A stretch of DNA of 40,283 nucleotides from Cellulomonas rhizosphaerae. Lineage in GTDB: Bacteria; Actinomycetota; Actinomycetes; Actinomycetales; Cellulomonadaceae. Each line of letters begins with the position of its first letter. The stretch's first letter is position 1. The translations under genes and the position numbers were made by a program. The notes beneath the pieces are model-generated. The model made no database searches and was not told where the DNA came from. It saw only the letters and a program-made list of their open reading frames with translations. Shown here one piece after another: positions 22,319 through 31,884 of the stretch. The stretch lies in the NCBI RefSeq assembly GCF_003470205.1, contig NZ_QWKP01000206.1, forward strand, positions 1-40,283, in the 5' to 3' direction.

Positions 22319-22630
22319 GTGGCTCTTCCTCCGCTGACTCCCGAACAACGCGCCGCGGCGCTGCAGAAGGCCGCCATCGCGCGGCAGGCTCGCGCCGAGG
22401 TCAAGAATCGGCTGAAGTACTCGCAAGGCACGTTGTCGGACGTGATCAAGCAGGGCCAGGCCGACGAGACGATCGGCAAGCTCAAGGTCGTCTCGCTGCT
22501 GGAGTCCCTGCCCGGCGTCGGCAAGGTCAAGGCGCGTGCGATCATGTCCGAGATCGGCATCTCGGAGACCCGGCGCGTCCGCGGTCTCGGCCCTCACCAG
22601 GTGGAGGCACTCGTCGCACGCTTCGGGTGA
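22319..22630 (+). CDS. mihF: Actinobacterial integration host factor (mIHF)
   Basis: This nucleoid-associated protein binds and bends DNA and is unrelated in sequence to proteobacterial IHF. The 103-residue product has the family's basic helical N-terminus (TPEQRAAALQKAAIARQ, RAEVKNRLKYSQGTLSDVI) and a helix-hairpin-like SLLESLPGVGKVKARAIMSE near residues 58-77, followed by ETRRVRGLG. GTG 22319 is chosen because GGAAGG ends eight bases before it; the in-frame GTG at 22310 overlaps that site. Placement before gmk and rpoZ is the standard actinobacterial order. Confidence 0.93.
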   Translation: MALPPLTPEQRAAALQKAAIARQARAEVKNRLKYSQGTLSDVIKQGQADETIGKLKVVSLLESLPGVGKVKARAIMSEIGISETRRVRGLGPHQVEALVARFG

Positions 22631-22673
22631 CCATCGCAGTCCACCCTGACGCACGAGGAGTACCGCACCACCC

Positions 22674-23243
22674 ATGACGACGACGCCCGCCCGGCTGACC
22701 GTTCTCGCCGGACCGACAGCCGTCGGCAAGGGAACCGTGTCTGCCGACGTCCGCGCACGCTTCCCTCAGGTCTGGCTCTCGGTCTCGGCGACGACGCGCT
22801 CGCCGAGGCCGGGAGAGATCGACGGCGTCCACTACCACTTCGTCAGCGCCGACGAGTTCGACCGCATGGTCGCCGCCGGTGACCTGCTCGAGTGGGCCGT
22901 GGTGCACGGCCGCAACCGGTACGGCACGCCGCGCGGCCCGGTCGAGGCCCGCCTGGCAGCGGGGGAGCCCGCGCTGCTCGAGATCGACCTGCAGGGCGCG
23001 CGCCAGGTGCGTGCGTCGATGCCCGACGCGCGGTTCGTCTTCCTCGCGCCGCCGTCCTTCGCCGAGCTCGAGCGCCGGCTCGTCGGCCGCGGCACCGAGG
23101 ACGCCGAGGAGCGTGAGCGCCGGCTGACCACCGCCCGCGTCGAGCTCGCGGCGGAGTCGGAGTTCGACCACGTCGTCGTCAACGACGACGTCCACCGCGC
23201 CACGGACGAGCTCATTTCGATCATGGGCATCGCCAGCAGGTAG
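22674..23243 (+). CDS. gmk: Guanylate kinase
   Basis: It phosphorylates GMP to GDP. The 189-residue product has the P-loop GPTAVGKGT at residues 13-21, the GMP-binding [21 protein letters not shown] block, and [16 protein letters not shown] 22674 is the only sensible start near the P-loop. The nearest purine-rich site, GAGGAG, is about 16 bases upstream, so initiation may be weak or partly coupled to mihF 43 bases before. The stop codon is embedded in the rpoZ promoter. Confidence 0.96.
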   Translation: MTTTPARLTVLAGPTAVGKGTVSADVRARFPQVWLSVSATTRSPRPGEIDGVHYHFVSADEFDRMVAAGDLLEWAVVHGRNRYGTPRGPVEARLAAGEPALLEIDLQGARQVRASMPDARFVFLAPPSFAELERRLVGRGTEDAEERERRLTTARVELAAESEFDHVVVNDDVHRATDELISIMGIASR

Positions 23244-23253
23244 AATCGCTGGC
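23232..23253. promoter_or_regulatory. rpoZ promoter flanked by an inverted repeat
   Basis: TAGAAT (23241-23246) is a near-consensus -10 box overlapping the gmk stop. It is framed by GCCAGC (23232-23237) and GCTGGC (23248-23253), a perfect 6-bp inverted repeat. This could be an operator over the promoter or a small hairpin; the function is inferred. Confidence 0.5.
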
Positions 23254-23292
23254 AGTTCTCCAAGCCACCCCCCAACTTTCGGGAGTCCCACC

Positions 23293-23556
23293 GTGTCCGG
23301 AACCGTCGCAGCCCCCATCGGCATCACCGACCCGCCCATCGACCAGCTGCTCGAGCGTGCCGACTCCAAGTACTCCCTGGTGCTCTACTCGGCCAAGCGT
23401 GCGCGCCAGATCAACGCGTACTACTCGCAGCTCAACGAGGGCCTGCTCGAGTACGTCGGCCCGCTGGTCGAGACCCGTCCGCAGGAGAAGCCGCTGTCGA
23501 TCGCGATGCGCGAGATCGACAAGGGCCTGCTGACCTCGCAGGCCACGGAGGAGTAA
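23293..23556 (+). CDS. rpoZ: RNA polymerase omega subunit
   Basis: Omega helps assemble and stabilise RNA polymerase by clamping the beta-prime C-terminus. The 87-residue protein has the family pattern [33 protein letters not shown] and the C-terminal [16 protein letters not shown], as in other actinobacteria. The GTG start has GGGAG at 23281-23285. It follows gmk by 49 bases and precedes coaBC by 23. Confidence 0.95.
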   Translation: MSGTVAAPIGITDPPIDQLLERADSKYSLVLYSAKRARQINAYYSQLNEGLLEYVGPLVETRPQEKPLSIAMREIDKGLLTSQATEE

Positions 23557-23579
23557 GACCTCAGAGGCAGGCGCACACC

Positions 23580-24764
23580 ATGCGGATCGTCCTCGGCGTC
23601 TCCGGCGGGATCGCCGCCTACAAGGCCGTCCTGCTGCTGCGCCTGCTGCGCGAGGCGGGACACGACGTGCGCGTCGTGCCCACTCGTGCGGCGCTCGAGT
23701 TCGTCGGCCGCCCCACGTGGGAGGCCCTGTCGGGCCAGCCGGTCACGACCGACGTGTTCGAGGACGTCGACCAGGTCGCGCACGTGGCCATCGGCCAGCA
23801 CGCCGACCTCGTGGTCGTCGCCCCCGCCACCGCGGACCTGCTCGCGCGGGCCGCGACGGGCCGCGCCGACGACCTGCTGACCGCGACCCTGCTCGTGACG
23901 CGCGCGCCCGTGCTCCTTGCTCCGGCCATGCACACCGAGATGTGGGAGCACCCCGCGACCGTGGCCAACGTCGCGACGCTGCGCGAGCGCGGCATCCACG
24001 TGCTCGATCCCGCCTCCGGTCGCCTGACCGGCACGGACACTGGCCCGGGTCGGCTGCCGGAGCCCGACGAGATCGCCGCAGCGGCCCTCGCGCTGGTCGC
24101 CACGGGTGACCTGGCCGGGCGGCACGTGGTCGTCTCCGCGGGTGGCACCCGCGAGCCGCTCGATCCTGTCCGGTTCCTCGGCAACCGCTCGTCGGGCCGC
24201 CAGGGCGTGGCCCTCGCGGCGGCCGCCGCCGCACGCGGCGCGCAGGTCACGCTCGTCGGCGCCAACCTGTCCGTGCCGGCACCGGCCGGTGTGGAGCTCG
24301 TCACGGTCGGCACGGCCGCCGAGCTGCGCGAGGCGGTGCGCGCGGCCGCCAAGGTCGCCGACGTCGTGGTGATGGCCGCGGCCGTGGCCGACTACCGGCC
24401 GGTCAACCCCGCCGGGACCAAGCTCAAGAAGACGGGTGCCCCGCCGACCATCGAGCTCGTCGAGACGGTCGACATCCTGGCCGAGCTGGGCCACGACCGC
24501 CTCCGTGACTCCCAGGTGATCGTGGGCTTCGCCGCCGAGACGGGCGACGCCGCGGCCTCGGTCCTCGAGCACGGTCGCGCCAAGGCGCGGCGCAAGGGAG
24601 CCGACCTGCTCGTGGTCAACGCGGTGGGCGACGGCCAGGGGTTCGGCACCGCGGACAACGCGGTGACGATCCTCGACGGCACGGGCGAGATCGTCTCCGA
24701 GGCCGCGGGCAGCAAGGACGTCGTGGCGCACGCCGTCTGGGATGTGGTCCGGACGCTGGTCTGA
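23580..24764 (+). CDS. coaBC: Bifunctional phosphopantothenoylcysteine decarboxylase / synthase
   Basis: It couples cysteine to 4'-phosphopantothenate (CTP-dependent CoaB half) and decarboxylates the product (FMN-dependent CoaC half) in CoA synthesis. The 394-residue fusion has [11 protein letters not shown] at the start (FMN site), [11 protein letters not shown] with the catalytic His, and PAMHTEMW where proteobacterial enzymes have PAMN..MW. The usual substrate-loop Cys is replaced in [17 protein letters not shown] recall the same changes in mycobacterial CoaBC, so the enzyme is probably active. The CoaB half begins near [20 protein letters not shown] at about residue 181. Confidence 0.96.
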   Translation: MRIVLGVSGGIAAYKAVLLLRLLREAGHDVRVVPTRAALEFVGRPTWEALSGQPVTTDVFEDVDQVAHVAIGQHADLVVVAPATADLLARAATGRADDLLTATLLVTRAPVLLAPAMHTEMWEHPATVANVATLRERGIHVLDPASGRLTGTDTGPGRLPEPDEIAAAALALVATGDLAGRHVVVSAGGTREPLDPVRFLGNRSSGRQGVALAAAAAARGAQVTLVGANLSVPAPAGVELVTVGTAAELREAVRAAAKVADVVVMAAAVADYRPVNPAGTKLKKTGAPPTIELVETVDILAELGHDRLRDSQVIVGFAAETGDAAASVLEHGRAKARRKGADLLVVNAVGDGQGFGTADNAVTILDGTGEIVSEAAGSKDVVAHAVWDVVRTLV

Positions 24765-24789
24765 CGCCCGAGCAGGCCGCTCGCGCGAC

Positions 24790-24795
24790 TATCCT
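24790..24795 (+). promoter_or_regulatory. -10 box for leaderless metK
   Basis: TATCCT is followed by seven bases (TCGTCCC) and the metK ATG. No SAM riboswitch fits in the 38 bases between coaBC and metK. Confidence 0.6.
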
Positions 24796-24802
24796 TCGTC
24801 CC

Positions 24803-26002
24803 ATGACTGACCCCGCGATGCGCCTCTTCACGTCCGAGTCGGTGACGGAAGGCCATCCGGACAAGATCTGCGACCAGATCTCCGACGCCATCCTCGACGC
24901 GATCCTCGAGCAGGACCCCCACGCGCGGGTCGCGGTCGAGACGATGGTGACGACCGGCCTGGTGCACGTCGCCGGCGAGGTCACCACCGAGGCGTACGTC
25001 GAGATCCCCGCGGTCGTGCGTGAGGTCGTCCGCACGATCGGCTACACGTCCTCCCACATCGGCTTCGACGGCGAGTCCTGCGGCGTCTCGGTCTCGATCG
25101 GCCAGCAGTCGCCCGACATCGCGGCCGGTGTCGACAAGGCGCTCGAGGCGCGCGAGGACGCGGGCGACATGGACCCGCTCGACATGCAGGGCGCGGGCGA
25201 CCAGGGCCTGATGTTCGGCTACGCGTGCGACGAGACGCCGTCGCTCATGCCGCTGCCGATCTGGATGGCGCACCGCCTCTCCGAGCGGCTCGCCGCGGTC
25301 CGCAAGTCCGGTGAGGTCGCCGGCCTGCGCCCCGACGGCAAGACGCAGGTCACCATCGGCTACGAGGGCGACCGCGCGGTCCGCCTCGACGCCGTGGTGC
25401 TCTCCACGCAGCACGAGCCCGACATCAACCTCGCCACGCAGCTCGAGCCCGCGATCCGCGAGCACGTCATCGAGCCCGTGCTGGCGCTGGTGGACATCGA
25501 CACCGCGGGCTACCAGCGGTTCGTGAACCCGACCGGCCAGTTCGTCGTCGGCGGCCCCCAGGGCGACGCGGGCCTGACTGGCCGCAAGATCATCGTCGAC
25601 ACCTACGGTGGCTACGCACGCCACGGCGGCGGCGCGTTCTCCGGCAAGGACCCCTCGAAGGTCGACCGCTCGGCCGCGTACGCGATGCGCTGGGTCGCCA
25701 AGAACGTCGTCGCCGCGGGTCTCGCGCGCCGCTGCGAGGTCCAGGTGGCCTACGCGATCGGCAAGGCGCACCCCGTGGGCCTGTACGTCGAGACGTTCGG
25801 CACCGAGACCGTCCCGGTCGAGCGCCTGACCGCCGCGATCCGCGAGGTCTTCGACCTGCGGCCTGCCGCGATCATCCGCGACCTGGACCTCCTGCGCCCG
25901 ATCTACCGGTCGACGGCCGCCTACGGTCACTTCGGCCGCGAGCTGCCCGACTTCACGTGGGAGCGCACCGACCGCGTCGCGGACCTCCAGTCCGCCCTCT
26001 GA
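24803..26002 (+). CDS. metK: S-adenosylmethionine synthetase
   Basis: It makes S-adenosylmethionine from methionine and ATP. The 399-residue protein has [16 protein letters not shown] (residues 17-32, ATP and metal site), the GQQSPDI loop near residue 108, [12 protein letters not shown], and the P-loop-like [19 protein letters not shown]. The start is set by homology and the -10 box seven bases upstream. It may supply the methyltransferases in this window (RsmB and the PrmC-like protein), as it supplies all others in the cell. Confidence 0.98.
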   Translation: MTDPAMRLFTSESVTEGHPDKICDQISDAILDAILEQDPHARVAVETMVTTGLVHVAGEVTTEAYVEIPAVVREVVRTIGYTSSHIGFDGESCGVSVSIGQQSPDIAAGVDKALEAREDAGDMDPLDMQGAGDQGLMFGYACDETPSLMPLPIWMAHRLSERLAAVRKSGEVAGLRPDGKTQVTIGYEGDRAVRLDAVVLSTQHEPDINLATQLEPAIREHVIEPVLALVDIDTAGYQRFVNPTGQFVVGGPQGDAGLTGRKIIVDTYGGYARHGGGAFSGKDPSKVDRSAAYAMRWVAKNVVAAGLARRCEVQVAYAIGKAHPVGLYVETFGTETVPVERLTAAIREVFDLRPAAIIRDLDLLRPIYRSTAAYGHFGRELPDFTWERTDRVADLQSAL

Positions 26003-26046
26003 CGAGCGCCTGACGGCTCGTCGGTGCCAGATGGTGTGATGTCCCT

Positions 26047-28116
26047 GTGACCACGGGCGAGCAGCTGGAGCTGGACGGCTTGCCTGTTCCGAAGGCGCGC
26101 CGCCGGCCTCGCGGCGTCGCGCTCGCCGCCGAGCAGCCCGTCGCCCGCGTCTGCATCGACCTGCCGCCGCAGCACCTGGACCGGCTCTTCGAGTACGCCG
26201 TGCCCGCCGCGATGGCCGACGGCGCGCAGCCCGGGGTGCGGGTCAAGGTCCGGTTCGGCGCGCAGGACGTCGACGCGTACGTCATCGAGCGGGCCGACGA
26301 GGCCGAGCACGACGGCGAGCTCTTGCCCATCCGGCGCCTGGTCTCGTCGGAGCCGGTCCTCACGCCGGCCGTCGCCCGCCTCGCGCGGGCCGTGGCCGAT
26401 CGGTGGGCCGGCACGCTGACCGACGTCCTGCGCCTGGCGATCCCCGCCCGGCACGCGCGCGTCGAGGCGGAGGACGGGCTCGACGACGCCCCCACCGTCG
26501 TCCCCGCGGCGGCGGCCACCGCCTGGGCCGCCTACCGCGGCGGGGCGGCGTTCCTGCAGCACGTGCTCGGCGGCGGTGCCCCGCGCGCCGTGTGGACAGC
26601 GCTGCCCGGCGCTGCGGGCCTGCGCTGGCCCGACGCGATCGCCCAGGCCGTCGCCGCGTGCGTGCTCGGCGGCCGGGGAGCGCTCGTCGTCGTCCCGGAC
26701 GCGCGCGACATCGACCGCGTGCTCACGGCCCTCGTCGACGCGGGCATCCCGGCCCGTCGCGCGGGCGGCCGGGGGGGAGCGGTGCGCCTCGCCGCCGACG
26801 ACGGCCCCGCCGTCCGCTACCGCGCTTTCCTCGCGACGCTGCGCGGGCAGGCGGACGTGGTCGTCGGGACCCGGGCCTCCGCGTTCGCGCCCGTGCACGA
26901 CCTCGGCCTGGTCGTCTGCTGGGACGACGGCGACGCGCTGCACGCCGAGCCCCGCGCGCCCTACCCGCACGTGCGCGAGGTGCTGGCCCTGCGGTCCGAG
27001 CTCGAGGGCGCCGCGCTGCTCGTCGGCGGGCACGGCCGCACGGTCGAGGCCCAGTCGCTCGTCGAGTCGGGCTGGGCGCACGACGTGAGCGCCGACCGGC
27101 CCGAGGTCCGGCGCCTGACGCCGCGCGTCCTGGCCCTCACCTCGACCGAGCTCGCCCGCGAGGGAGCGGCGGCCGCGGCCCGGCTGCCGACGCCGGCGTG
27201 GCGCGCGATCCGCGACCGCCTGGCCGAGGGGCCTGTGCTCGTCCAGGTCCCGCGCGCGGGCTACGTCCCGGCCGTCGCGTGCGGCCGCTGCCGCGCGTCG
27301 GCGCGATGCGGCACGTGCCACGGGCCGCTCGGCCTGTCGCGCGCCGACGGCGTGCCGACGTGCGGGTGGTGCGGCCGCCTGGCGACCGACTGGCGCTGCG
27401 ACGAGTGCGGGGGAGCGACCCTGCGCTCGGTGCGCGTCGGCTCGGAGCGGACGGCGGAGGAGCTGGGCCGGGCCTTCCCCGGTGTGCCCGTCCGCGTCTC
27501 GGGCGCGCGCGCCGAGGGCGGCGTCCTCGCGACGGTCCGCGACGCCCCGGCCGTGGTCGTCTCGACCCCCGGCGCCGAGCCGGTCGCACCCGGCGGGTAC
27601 GCCGCCGCGGTGCTGCTCGACGCGGCGGTGAGCACCGCGGGCTCGGCGCTGGGACTGCTACCGGACGCGCTGCGCCGCTGGCTGACGGCCGCGGCGCTCG
27701 TCCGCCCGGCGAGCGACGGCGGCAGCGTGCTGCTCGTCGGCGACGCCGAGGAGCGGGCGACCCAGGCCCTGGTCCGGTGGGACCCGAACGGCCTGGCCTC
27801 GCGCGAGCTGGCCGAGCGTGCCGAGCTCGCGCTGCCGCCGTCGGTGCGCATGGCCGCGCTCGTCGGCCGGCGTGACGCGGTGCTGGCCGTCGTGCGGCGC
27901 ATCGACGTGCCGGGCATCGACGTGCTCGGGCCCGTGCCGGTCGACCAGTCCGCGCCCGCCGGCTCGCTCGAGGGTGACGTGCGCGCGGTCCTGCGCGTCC
28001 CGCGCTCGTCGGGCGCAGCCCTGGCCCGCGCGGTCGCCGCGTCGATGTCGGTGCGCAGCGCGCGCCGCGAGGGCGGCACGGTCCGCGCCCAGCTCGACCC
28101 GACGGACCTCGGATGA
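26047..28116 (+). CDS. priA: Degenerate primosomal protein N' (PriA) lacking helicase motifs
   Basis: The 689-residue product has PriA layout. An N-terminal 3'-DNA-binding domain (VCIDLPPQHLDRLFEYAVP; VRFGAQDVDAYVIE) is followed by a helicase-like core and a Zn-binding region with eight Cys (about residues 411-456: CGRCRASARCGTCHG, then CGWCG and CDECGG). The Walker A GxTGSGKT is absent (the position reads LPGAAGLRWP) and DEEH is replaced by WDDGDALH. It should therefore not hydrolyse ATP, as is known for actinobacterial PriA. It may act as a DNA-structure binder or scaffold in replication restart. The GTG at 26047 follows a weak TGTGAT box by six bases. Confidence 0.9.
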   Translation: MTTGEQLELDGLPVPKARRRPRGVALAAEQPVARVCIDLPPQHLDRLFEYAVPAAMADGAQPGVRVKVRFGAQDVDAYVIERADEAEHDGELLPIRRLVSSEPVLTPAVARLARAVADRWAGTLTDVLRLAIPARHARVEAEDGLDDAPTVVPAAAATAWAAYRGGAAFLQHVLGGGAPRAVWTALPGAAGLRWPDAIAQAVAACVLGGRGALVVVPDARDIDRVLTALVDAGIPARRAGGRGGAVRLAADDGPAVRYRAFLATLRGQADVVVGTRASAFAPVHDLGLVVCWDDGDALHAEPRAPYPHVREVLALRSELEGAALLVGGHGRTVEAQSLVESGWAHDVSADRPEVRRLTPRVLALTSTELAREGAAAAARLPTPAWRAIRDRLAEGPVLVQVPRAGYVPAVACGRCRASARCGTCHGPLGLSRADGVPTCGWCGRLATDWRCDECGGATLRSVRVGSERTAEELGRAFPGVPVRVSGARAEGGVLATVRDAPAVVVSTPGAEPVAPGGYAAAVLLDAAVSTAGSALGLLPDALRRWLTAAALVRPASDGGSVLLVGDAEERATQALVRWDPNGLASRELAERAELALPPSVRMAALVGRRDAVLAVVRRIDVPGIDVLGPVPVDQSAPAGSLEGDVRAVLRVPRSSGAALARAVAASMSVRSARREGGTVRAQLDPTDLG

Positions 28117-28123
28117 TAGCCCG

Positions 28124-28741
28124 ATGATCACCACCGTCGTGTTCGACCTCGGCGACGTCCTCGTGCGCTGGGACCCGAGCGGGCCGTTCGTCGGACGGCT
28201 CCCGCAGCCGGCCGTCGACGCGTTCCTGCACGAGTTCGACTTCCGCACGTTCAACCTCCAGCAGGACGCCGGCCGCCCGTGGGCCGAGGCACGCCTGGAG
28301 CTCGAGCAGACCGCCCCGGAGCACCTGCTCGCGATGGACCTGTTCGTCGAGCACTTCGCCGACTCGCTGCTCGGTCCCGTGCCGGGAACGGCGGAGCTCG
28401 TCGAGGACCTCGCCGCGGCGGGGGTGCGGCTGCTCGGGCTGAGCAACTGGTCGGCGGAGACGTTCCACCTCGCCGAGCCGGCCGCACCGGCGATCGGGCT
28501 GCTCGAGGGCGTCGTCGTCTCGGGCCGCGAGCTGCTCTCCAAGCCCGACCCGCGGATCTACGCGCTCCTGATCGAGCGCTACGGCCTCGACCCCGAGCGC
28601 ACCCTGTTCACCGACGACTCGCCCCCGAACATCGCGGCGGCGTCGGTGGCGGGGCTCGACGCCGTGCTGTTCACCACGGCCGACGAGCTGCGCGCGCAGC
28701 TCGTCGCGCGCGGCGTCCCGATCGCACCGCGCGGTGTCTAG
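28124..28741 (+). CDS. HAD-superfamily phosphatase, haloacid dehalogenase-like
   Basis: The 205-residue protein shows all four HAD motifs: nucleophile Asp8 in VVFDLGDVLV (motif I), GLSNWS (II), SKPDPRIY (III, Lys) and FTDDSPPN (IV). The alpha-helical cap inserted after motif I is of the type seen in E. coli YihX, an alpha-D-glucose-1-phosphate phosphatase, but the substrate here cannot be told from sequence. ATG 28124 immediately precedes motif I. It follows priA by seven bases and was probably the fmt-proximal neighbour before HicAB was inserted. Confidence 0.85.
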   Translation: MITTVVFDLGDVLVRWDPSGPFVGRLPQPAVDAFLHEFDFRTFNLQQDAGRPWAEARLELEQTAPEHLLAMDLFVEHFADSLLGPVPGTAELVEDLAAAGVRLLGLSNWSAETFHLAEPAAPAIGLLEGVVVSGRELLSKPDPRIYALLIERYGLDPERTLFTDDSPPNIAAASVAGLDAVLFTTADELRAQLVARGVPIAPRGV

Positions 28742-28767
28742 TCCTCCGCGACACCTTAAGTCGACCA

Positions 28768-28801
28768 TGTCTAGACAAAATGCGCCTAGCCCGCCTAGAC
28801 T
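28768..28801. promoter_or_regulatory. hicAB promoter and likely operator
   Basis: A perfect 10-base palindrome TGTCTAGACA lies at 28768-28777. CCTAG is repeated at 28785-28789 and 28794-28798. The -10 box TAGACT (28796-28801) precedes the hicA ATG by six bases. The palindrome is a plausible site for the HTH of the downstream antitoxin; that link is inferred. Confidence 0.6.
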
Positions 28802-28807
28802 GTTTTG

Positions 28808-29002
28808 ATGATCGCAGAACAGCCGACGCGAGCGGTGCGTCGGAAGCTGCGTGATGCCGGGTTCGAACCACTCCGAACGGTCGGGTCACACACGCGGTGG
28901 CAGCACCCGAGCGGTATCGCCGTGACTGTGCCCGACGGTCACCGCACGATCAGTCCTGGCGTCTACCGGAATGTCCTCAAGGCTTTGAAGGAGGTCCGAT
29001 GA
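28808..29002 (+). CDS. hicA: HicA-type mRNA interferase toxin
   Basis: HicA proteins are small double-stranded-RNA-binding-fold ribonucleases. The 64-residue product has VRRKLRDAGFEPLRTVGSHTRWQHPSG, with the catalytic-type His28 in GSH, and then VTVPDGHRTISPGVYRNVLK. This is the full HicA pattern. ATG 28808 is preferred to the adjacent TTG at 28805, as it lies six bases from the -10 box. Base use is less GC-biased than in neighbouring genes, consistent with transfer. The stop overlaps the antitoxin start (ATGA). Confidence 0.88.
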   Translation: MIAEQPTRAVRRKLRDAGFEPLRTVGSHTRWQHPSGIAVTVPDGHRTISPGVYRNVLKALKEVR

Positions 29003-29397
29003 CTACGCATCACATCGCGATGGCTACGCGCGACGGGCGATGGTGGACGGTCACCGTGCCGAGCGTCGACGGCGTCACCCAGGCACGTCGTCTGTCTGAC
29101 GTCGAGGAGATGGCGCGAGAACTCGTTGCCGTGACGACGAATGTCCCTCTGGACGGTGTCGTGATCGACGTCCACGTGAAGCGCGTGGGTGACGTGGACG
29201 TCGAGGCTGACCTCGCCGCCATCCATGCCGATCGCGAACAGGCTGCCGAGCTCGAGCGGGTTGCCTCGGAGAGGTCTCGAAGGCTCGTCCGCGCGCTCGT
29301 CGCGCAGGACGTTTCGTTGCGGGACATCGGCGCGGTGCTCGGTGTGTCGCACCAGCGCGCTCACCAGCTGGCCGGCGGCGGACGCCCACCCGCCTAG
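28999..29397 (+). CDS. hicB: HicB-like antitoxin with C-terminal helix-turn-helix
   Basis: The 132-residue protein starts with a short HicB-like beta-rich domain ([21 protein letters not shown], then [19 protein letters not shown]), where YxAxFPD-type residues are altered. After a helical linker comes a helix-turn-helix, [22 protein letters not shown] strong AAGGAGG site (28988-28994) sits inside hicA four bases before the ATG, favouring high antitoxin synthesis. It probably neutralises HicA by binding and represses the operon through the palindrome at 28768-28777. Its stop codon is part of the fmt -10 box. Confidence 0.8.
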   Translation: MTTHHIAMATRDGRWWTVTVPSVDGVTQARRLSDVEEMARELVAVTTNVPLDGVVIDVHVKRVGDVDVEADLAAIHADREQAAELERVASERSRRLVRALVAQDVSLRDIGAVLGVSHQRAHQLAGGGRPPA

Positions 29398-29400
29398 GAT
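29395..29400 (+). promoter_or_regulatory. -10 box for leaderless fmt
   Basis: TAGGAT shares its first three bases with the hicB stop codon and is seven bases from the fmt ATG. fmt thus keeps its own promoter just downstream of the toxin-antitoxin pair. Confidence 0.6.
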
Positions 29401-29407
29401 CGGGGCC

Positions 29408-30352
29408 ATGCGTCTGCTCTTCGCCGGTACCCCCACGGCAGCGGTGCCGTCGCTCGAGGCGCTCCTCGCCTCCCGGCACGAGGTGGTCGCGGTGCTGACC
29501 CGCCCCGACGCCCGCACCGGGCGCGGCCGGACCCTCACTCCGAGTCCGATCAAGGAGCGCGCGCTCGAGGCCGGGATCGAGGTGCTGACCCCCGCGACCC
29601 TGCGCGACGAGAAGACCGTCGCCCAGATCGCCGCGCTGACCGTCGACGCGGCCCCCGTCGTCGCCTACGGCGCGCTCGTCCCGCCCGCGCTGCTCGACGT
29701 GCCCACGTACGGCTGGATCAACCTGCACTTCTCGGTCCTGCCCGCCTGGCGCGGCGCGGCACCGGTCCAGCGCTCGATCCTCGCGGGCGACGAGGTCACC
29801 GGCGCGACCACGTTCCGCATCGAGAAGGGCCTCGACACCGGCCCGGTCTTCGGCACGCTCACCGAGACGATCCGCGCGCGCGACACGTCCGGCGACCTGC
29901 TCGGCCGCCTGTCCGACGTGGGCGCCGGGCTGCTGGTCCGCACGCTCGACGCGCTCGAGGACGGCATCCTCAGCCCGATCGAGCAGTCGACCGACGGTGT
30001 GAGCCACGCCCCCAAGCTCGAGGTCGAGGACGCGCGCGTGCGCTGGGAGCACCCCGCGTACGCGGTCGACCGCCGCATCCGCGCGTGCACGCCTGCCCCG
30101 GGCGCGTGGACCACGACCCCGGACGGCGCGCGGCTCGGGCTCGGCCCGGTCACGCTGACCACCGAGACCCTGCCCGCCGGGACGATCCACGTCGGGCGCA
30201 AGGACGTGCTCGTCGGGACCGCGACCCAGGCCGTCCGCCTCGGCCAGGTCACTCCGGCAGGCAAGCGCGCGATGGACGCCGCGGACTGGGCGCGCGGCGC
30301 CCGGCTCCCGAGTGGCGAACCGCTGACCGACGGGCTGGTGCTGGGCGCATGA
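29408..30352 (+). CDS. fmt: Methionyl-tRNA formyltransferase
   Basis: It formylates initiator Met-tRNA with 10-formyl-tetrahydrofolate. The 314-residue protein begins with the Rossmann strand [19 protein letters not shown]. The catalytic triad is visible as Asn and His in [18 protein letters not shown] (about residues 104-121) and Asp in EKGLDTGPV (about 143). The C-terminal OB-like tRNA-binding domain spans roughly 205-314. The open frame extends upstream into hicB, but homology fixes the ATG at 29408. It overlaps rsmB by four bases. Confidence 0.96.
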   Translation: MRLLFAGTPTAAVPSLEALLASRHEVVAVLTRPDARTGRGRTLTPSPIKERALEAGIEVLTPATLRDEKTVAQIAALTVDAAPVVAYGALVPPALLDVPTYGWINLHFSVLPAWRGAAPVQRSILAGDEVTGATTFRIEKGLDTGPVFGTLTETIRARDTSGDLLGRLSDVGAGLLVRTLDALEDGILSPIEQSTDGVSHAPKLEVEDARVRWEHPAYAVDRRIRACTPAPGAWTTTPDGARLGLGPVTLTTETLPAGTIHVGRKDVLVGTATQAVRLGQVTPAGKRAMDAADWARGARLPSGEPLTDGLVLGA

Positions 30353-31860
30353 GCGACGACCGCTTCTCCGCCGACGACCGCCGGAACCCCGAGGGTCGTC
30401 AGCGCGGAGCCGCACGCGCCGAGGGCCGCACCGAGCGCAGCACGCAGGCGCCCGGCGAGCGCCGCCGCGGCACCGACCCGGCCCGCACGGTCGCGTTCGA
30501 CGTGCTGCGCGCCGTCGCGGAGTCCGACTCGTACGCCAACCTCGTCCTGCCGCCCCTGCTGCGCGAGCGGGCCATCCGCGGCCGCGACGCCGGGTTCGCG
30601 ACCGAGCTCGCCTACGGCACCCTGCGCCTGCGGGGCCGCTACGACGCGATCATCGAGCAGGCCGCGGGCCGCGCGCTCGACAGGATCGACCCGCCGGTCC
30701 TCGACCTGCTGCGGCTCGGCAGCCACCAGCTGCTCGGCATGCGCGTCCCGCCGCACGCCGCGGTCTCCGAGACGGTCGGCCTGGCCCGGCAGCGCGCCGG
30801 CGCCGGCGCGGCGCAGTTCGTCAACGCGGTGCTGCGCGCCGTCGGGCGGTCCACGCTCGACGAGTGGCTCACGGTCATCGGCGACGGAGCCGACCCGAGC
30901 GAGGACGACCCGATCGCCCGCCTCGCCGTCGTCGAGAGCCACCCGGAGTGGGTCGTCCGCGGCCTGCGCGAGTCGCTCGTGGGCAACGGACGCTCGGCCG
31001 ACGAGCTCGAGGCGCTGCTCGTGGCCGACAACGCCGCGCCGCGCGTGACGCTCGTCGCGCGTCCCGGCCTCGTCGACGACGACGAGCTCGGCGGTACCCC
31101 CGGCGTCGTCGCGCCCACGGCGCACATCCTCGACGGCGGCGACCCCGCGGCCGTCGGCGCGATCCGCGACGGACGCGCCGGCGTGCAGGACGAGGGCAGC
31201 CAGCTCGTCGCGCTCGCCCTGGCCGCCGCACCGATGGACGGCCCCGACGAGCGCTGGCTCGACCTGTGCGCAGGCCCCGGGGGCAAGGCCGCACTGCTCG
31301 CGGCGCTGGTCGACGAGCGCGGCGGCCGGCTGGTCGCCAACGAGGTCCAGCCGCACCGCACCCGCCTCGTCGAGCAGGCGCTGCGCGCGCTGCCGGCCGA
31401 CGCGATCGAGGACGTCCGCACGGGCGACGGCCGCCGCGTCGGCACCGACGAGCCCGGGGCCTACGACCGCGTGATGGTCGACGCGCCGTGCACCGGCCTC
31501 GGTGCGCTGCGGCGGCGGCCCGAGTCGCGCTGGCGGCGGCACCCCACCGACCTCGCAGCCCTCTCCGGCCTGCAGCGCGAGCTGCTCGGGTCCGCGCTGG
31601 CAGCCGTCCGCCCGGGTGGCGTCGTCGCCTACGTGACCTGCTCGCCGCACCTCGCCGAGACCCAGCTGGTCGTCAAGGACGCGCTGCGGGCAGCCGCGAA
31701 GGCGGGCATCGGCGTCGAGCCCATCGACGCACGCGCGGTCGTGACGGGCATCGCGCCGCAGCCCGTCGACCTGCCGGGCAACCGCACCGACGTCCAGCTG
31801 TGGCCCCACGTGCACGGCACCGACGCGATGCACCTGACCCTGCTGCGCCGGACGTCCTGA
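30349..31860 (+). CDS. rsmB: 16S rRNA (cytosine-967-C5) methyltransferase RsmB
   Basis: It methylates C967 of 16S rRNA using AdoMet. The 503-residue protein has a charged, probably disordered N-terminal 45 residues, then a NusB-like RNA-binding domain ([29 protein letters not shown]). A Rossmann methyltransferase domain follows, with [17 protein letters not shown] near residue 304. The two catalytic cysteines lie in [15 protein letters not shown] (about 378) and [11 protein letters not shown] (about 430). ATGA overlap with fmt implies coupled translation. Confidence 0.94.
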   Translation: MSDDRFSADDRRNPEGRQRGAARAEGRTERSTQAPGERRRGTDPARTVAFDVLRAVAESDSYANLVLPPLLRERAIRGRDAGFATELAYGTLRLRGRYDAIIEQAAGRALDRIDPPVLDLLRLGSHQLLGMRVPPHAAVSETVGLARQRAGAGAAQFVNAVLRAVGRSTLDEWLTVIGDGADPSEDDPIARLAVVESHPEWVVRGLRESLVGNGRSADELEALLVADNAAPRVTLVARPGLVDDDELGGTPGVVAPTAHILDGGDPAAVGAIRDGRAGVQDEGSQLVALALAAAPMDGPDERWLDLCAGPGGKAALLAALVDERGGRLVANEVQPHRTRLVEQALRALPADAIEDVRTGDGRRVGTDEPGAYDRVMVDAPCTGLGALRRRPESRWRRHPTDLAALSGLQRELLGSALAAVRPGGVVAYVTCSPHLAETQLVVKDALRAAAKAGIGVEPIDARAVVTGIAPQPVDLPGNRTDVQLWPHVHGTDAMHLTLLRRTS

Positions 31861-31871
31861 CGGCCCCCGGC

Positions 31872-31877
31872 TAGGCT
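31872..31877 (+). promoter_or_regulatory. -10 box for leaderless rpe
   Basis: TAGGCT is followed by seven bases (GGGATGC) and the GTG start of rpe. Confidence 0.55.
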
Positions 31878-31884
31878 GGGATGC

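Noticed and set aside
24765-24802. Possible SAM riboswitch before metK
   Set aside because: The gap is only 38 bases and contains a -10 box directly before the start, leaving no room for an aptamer.
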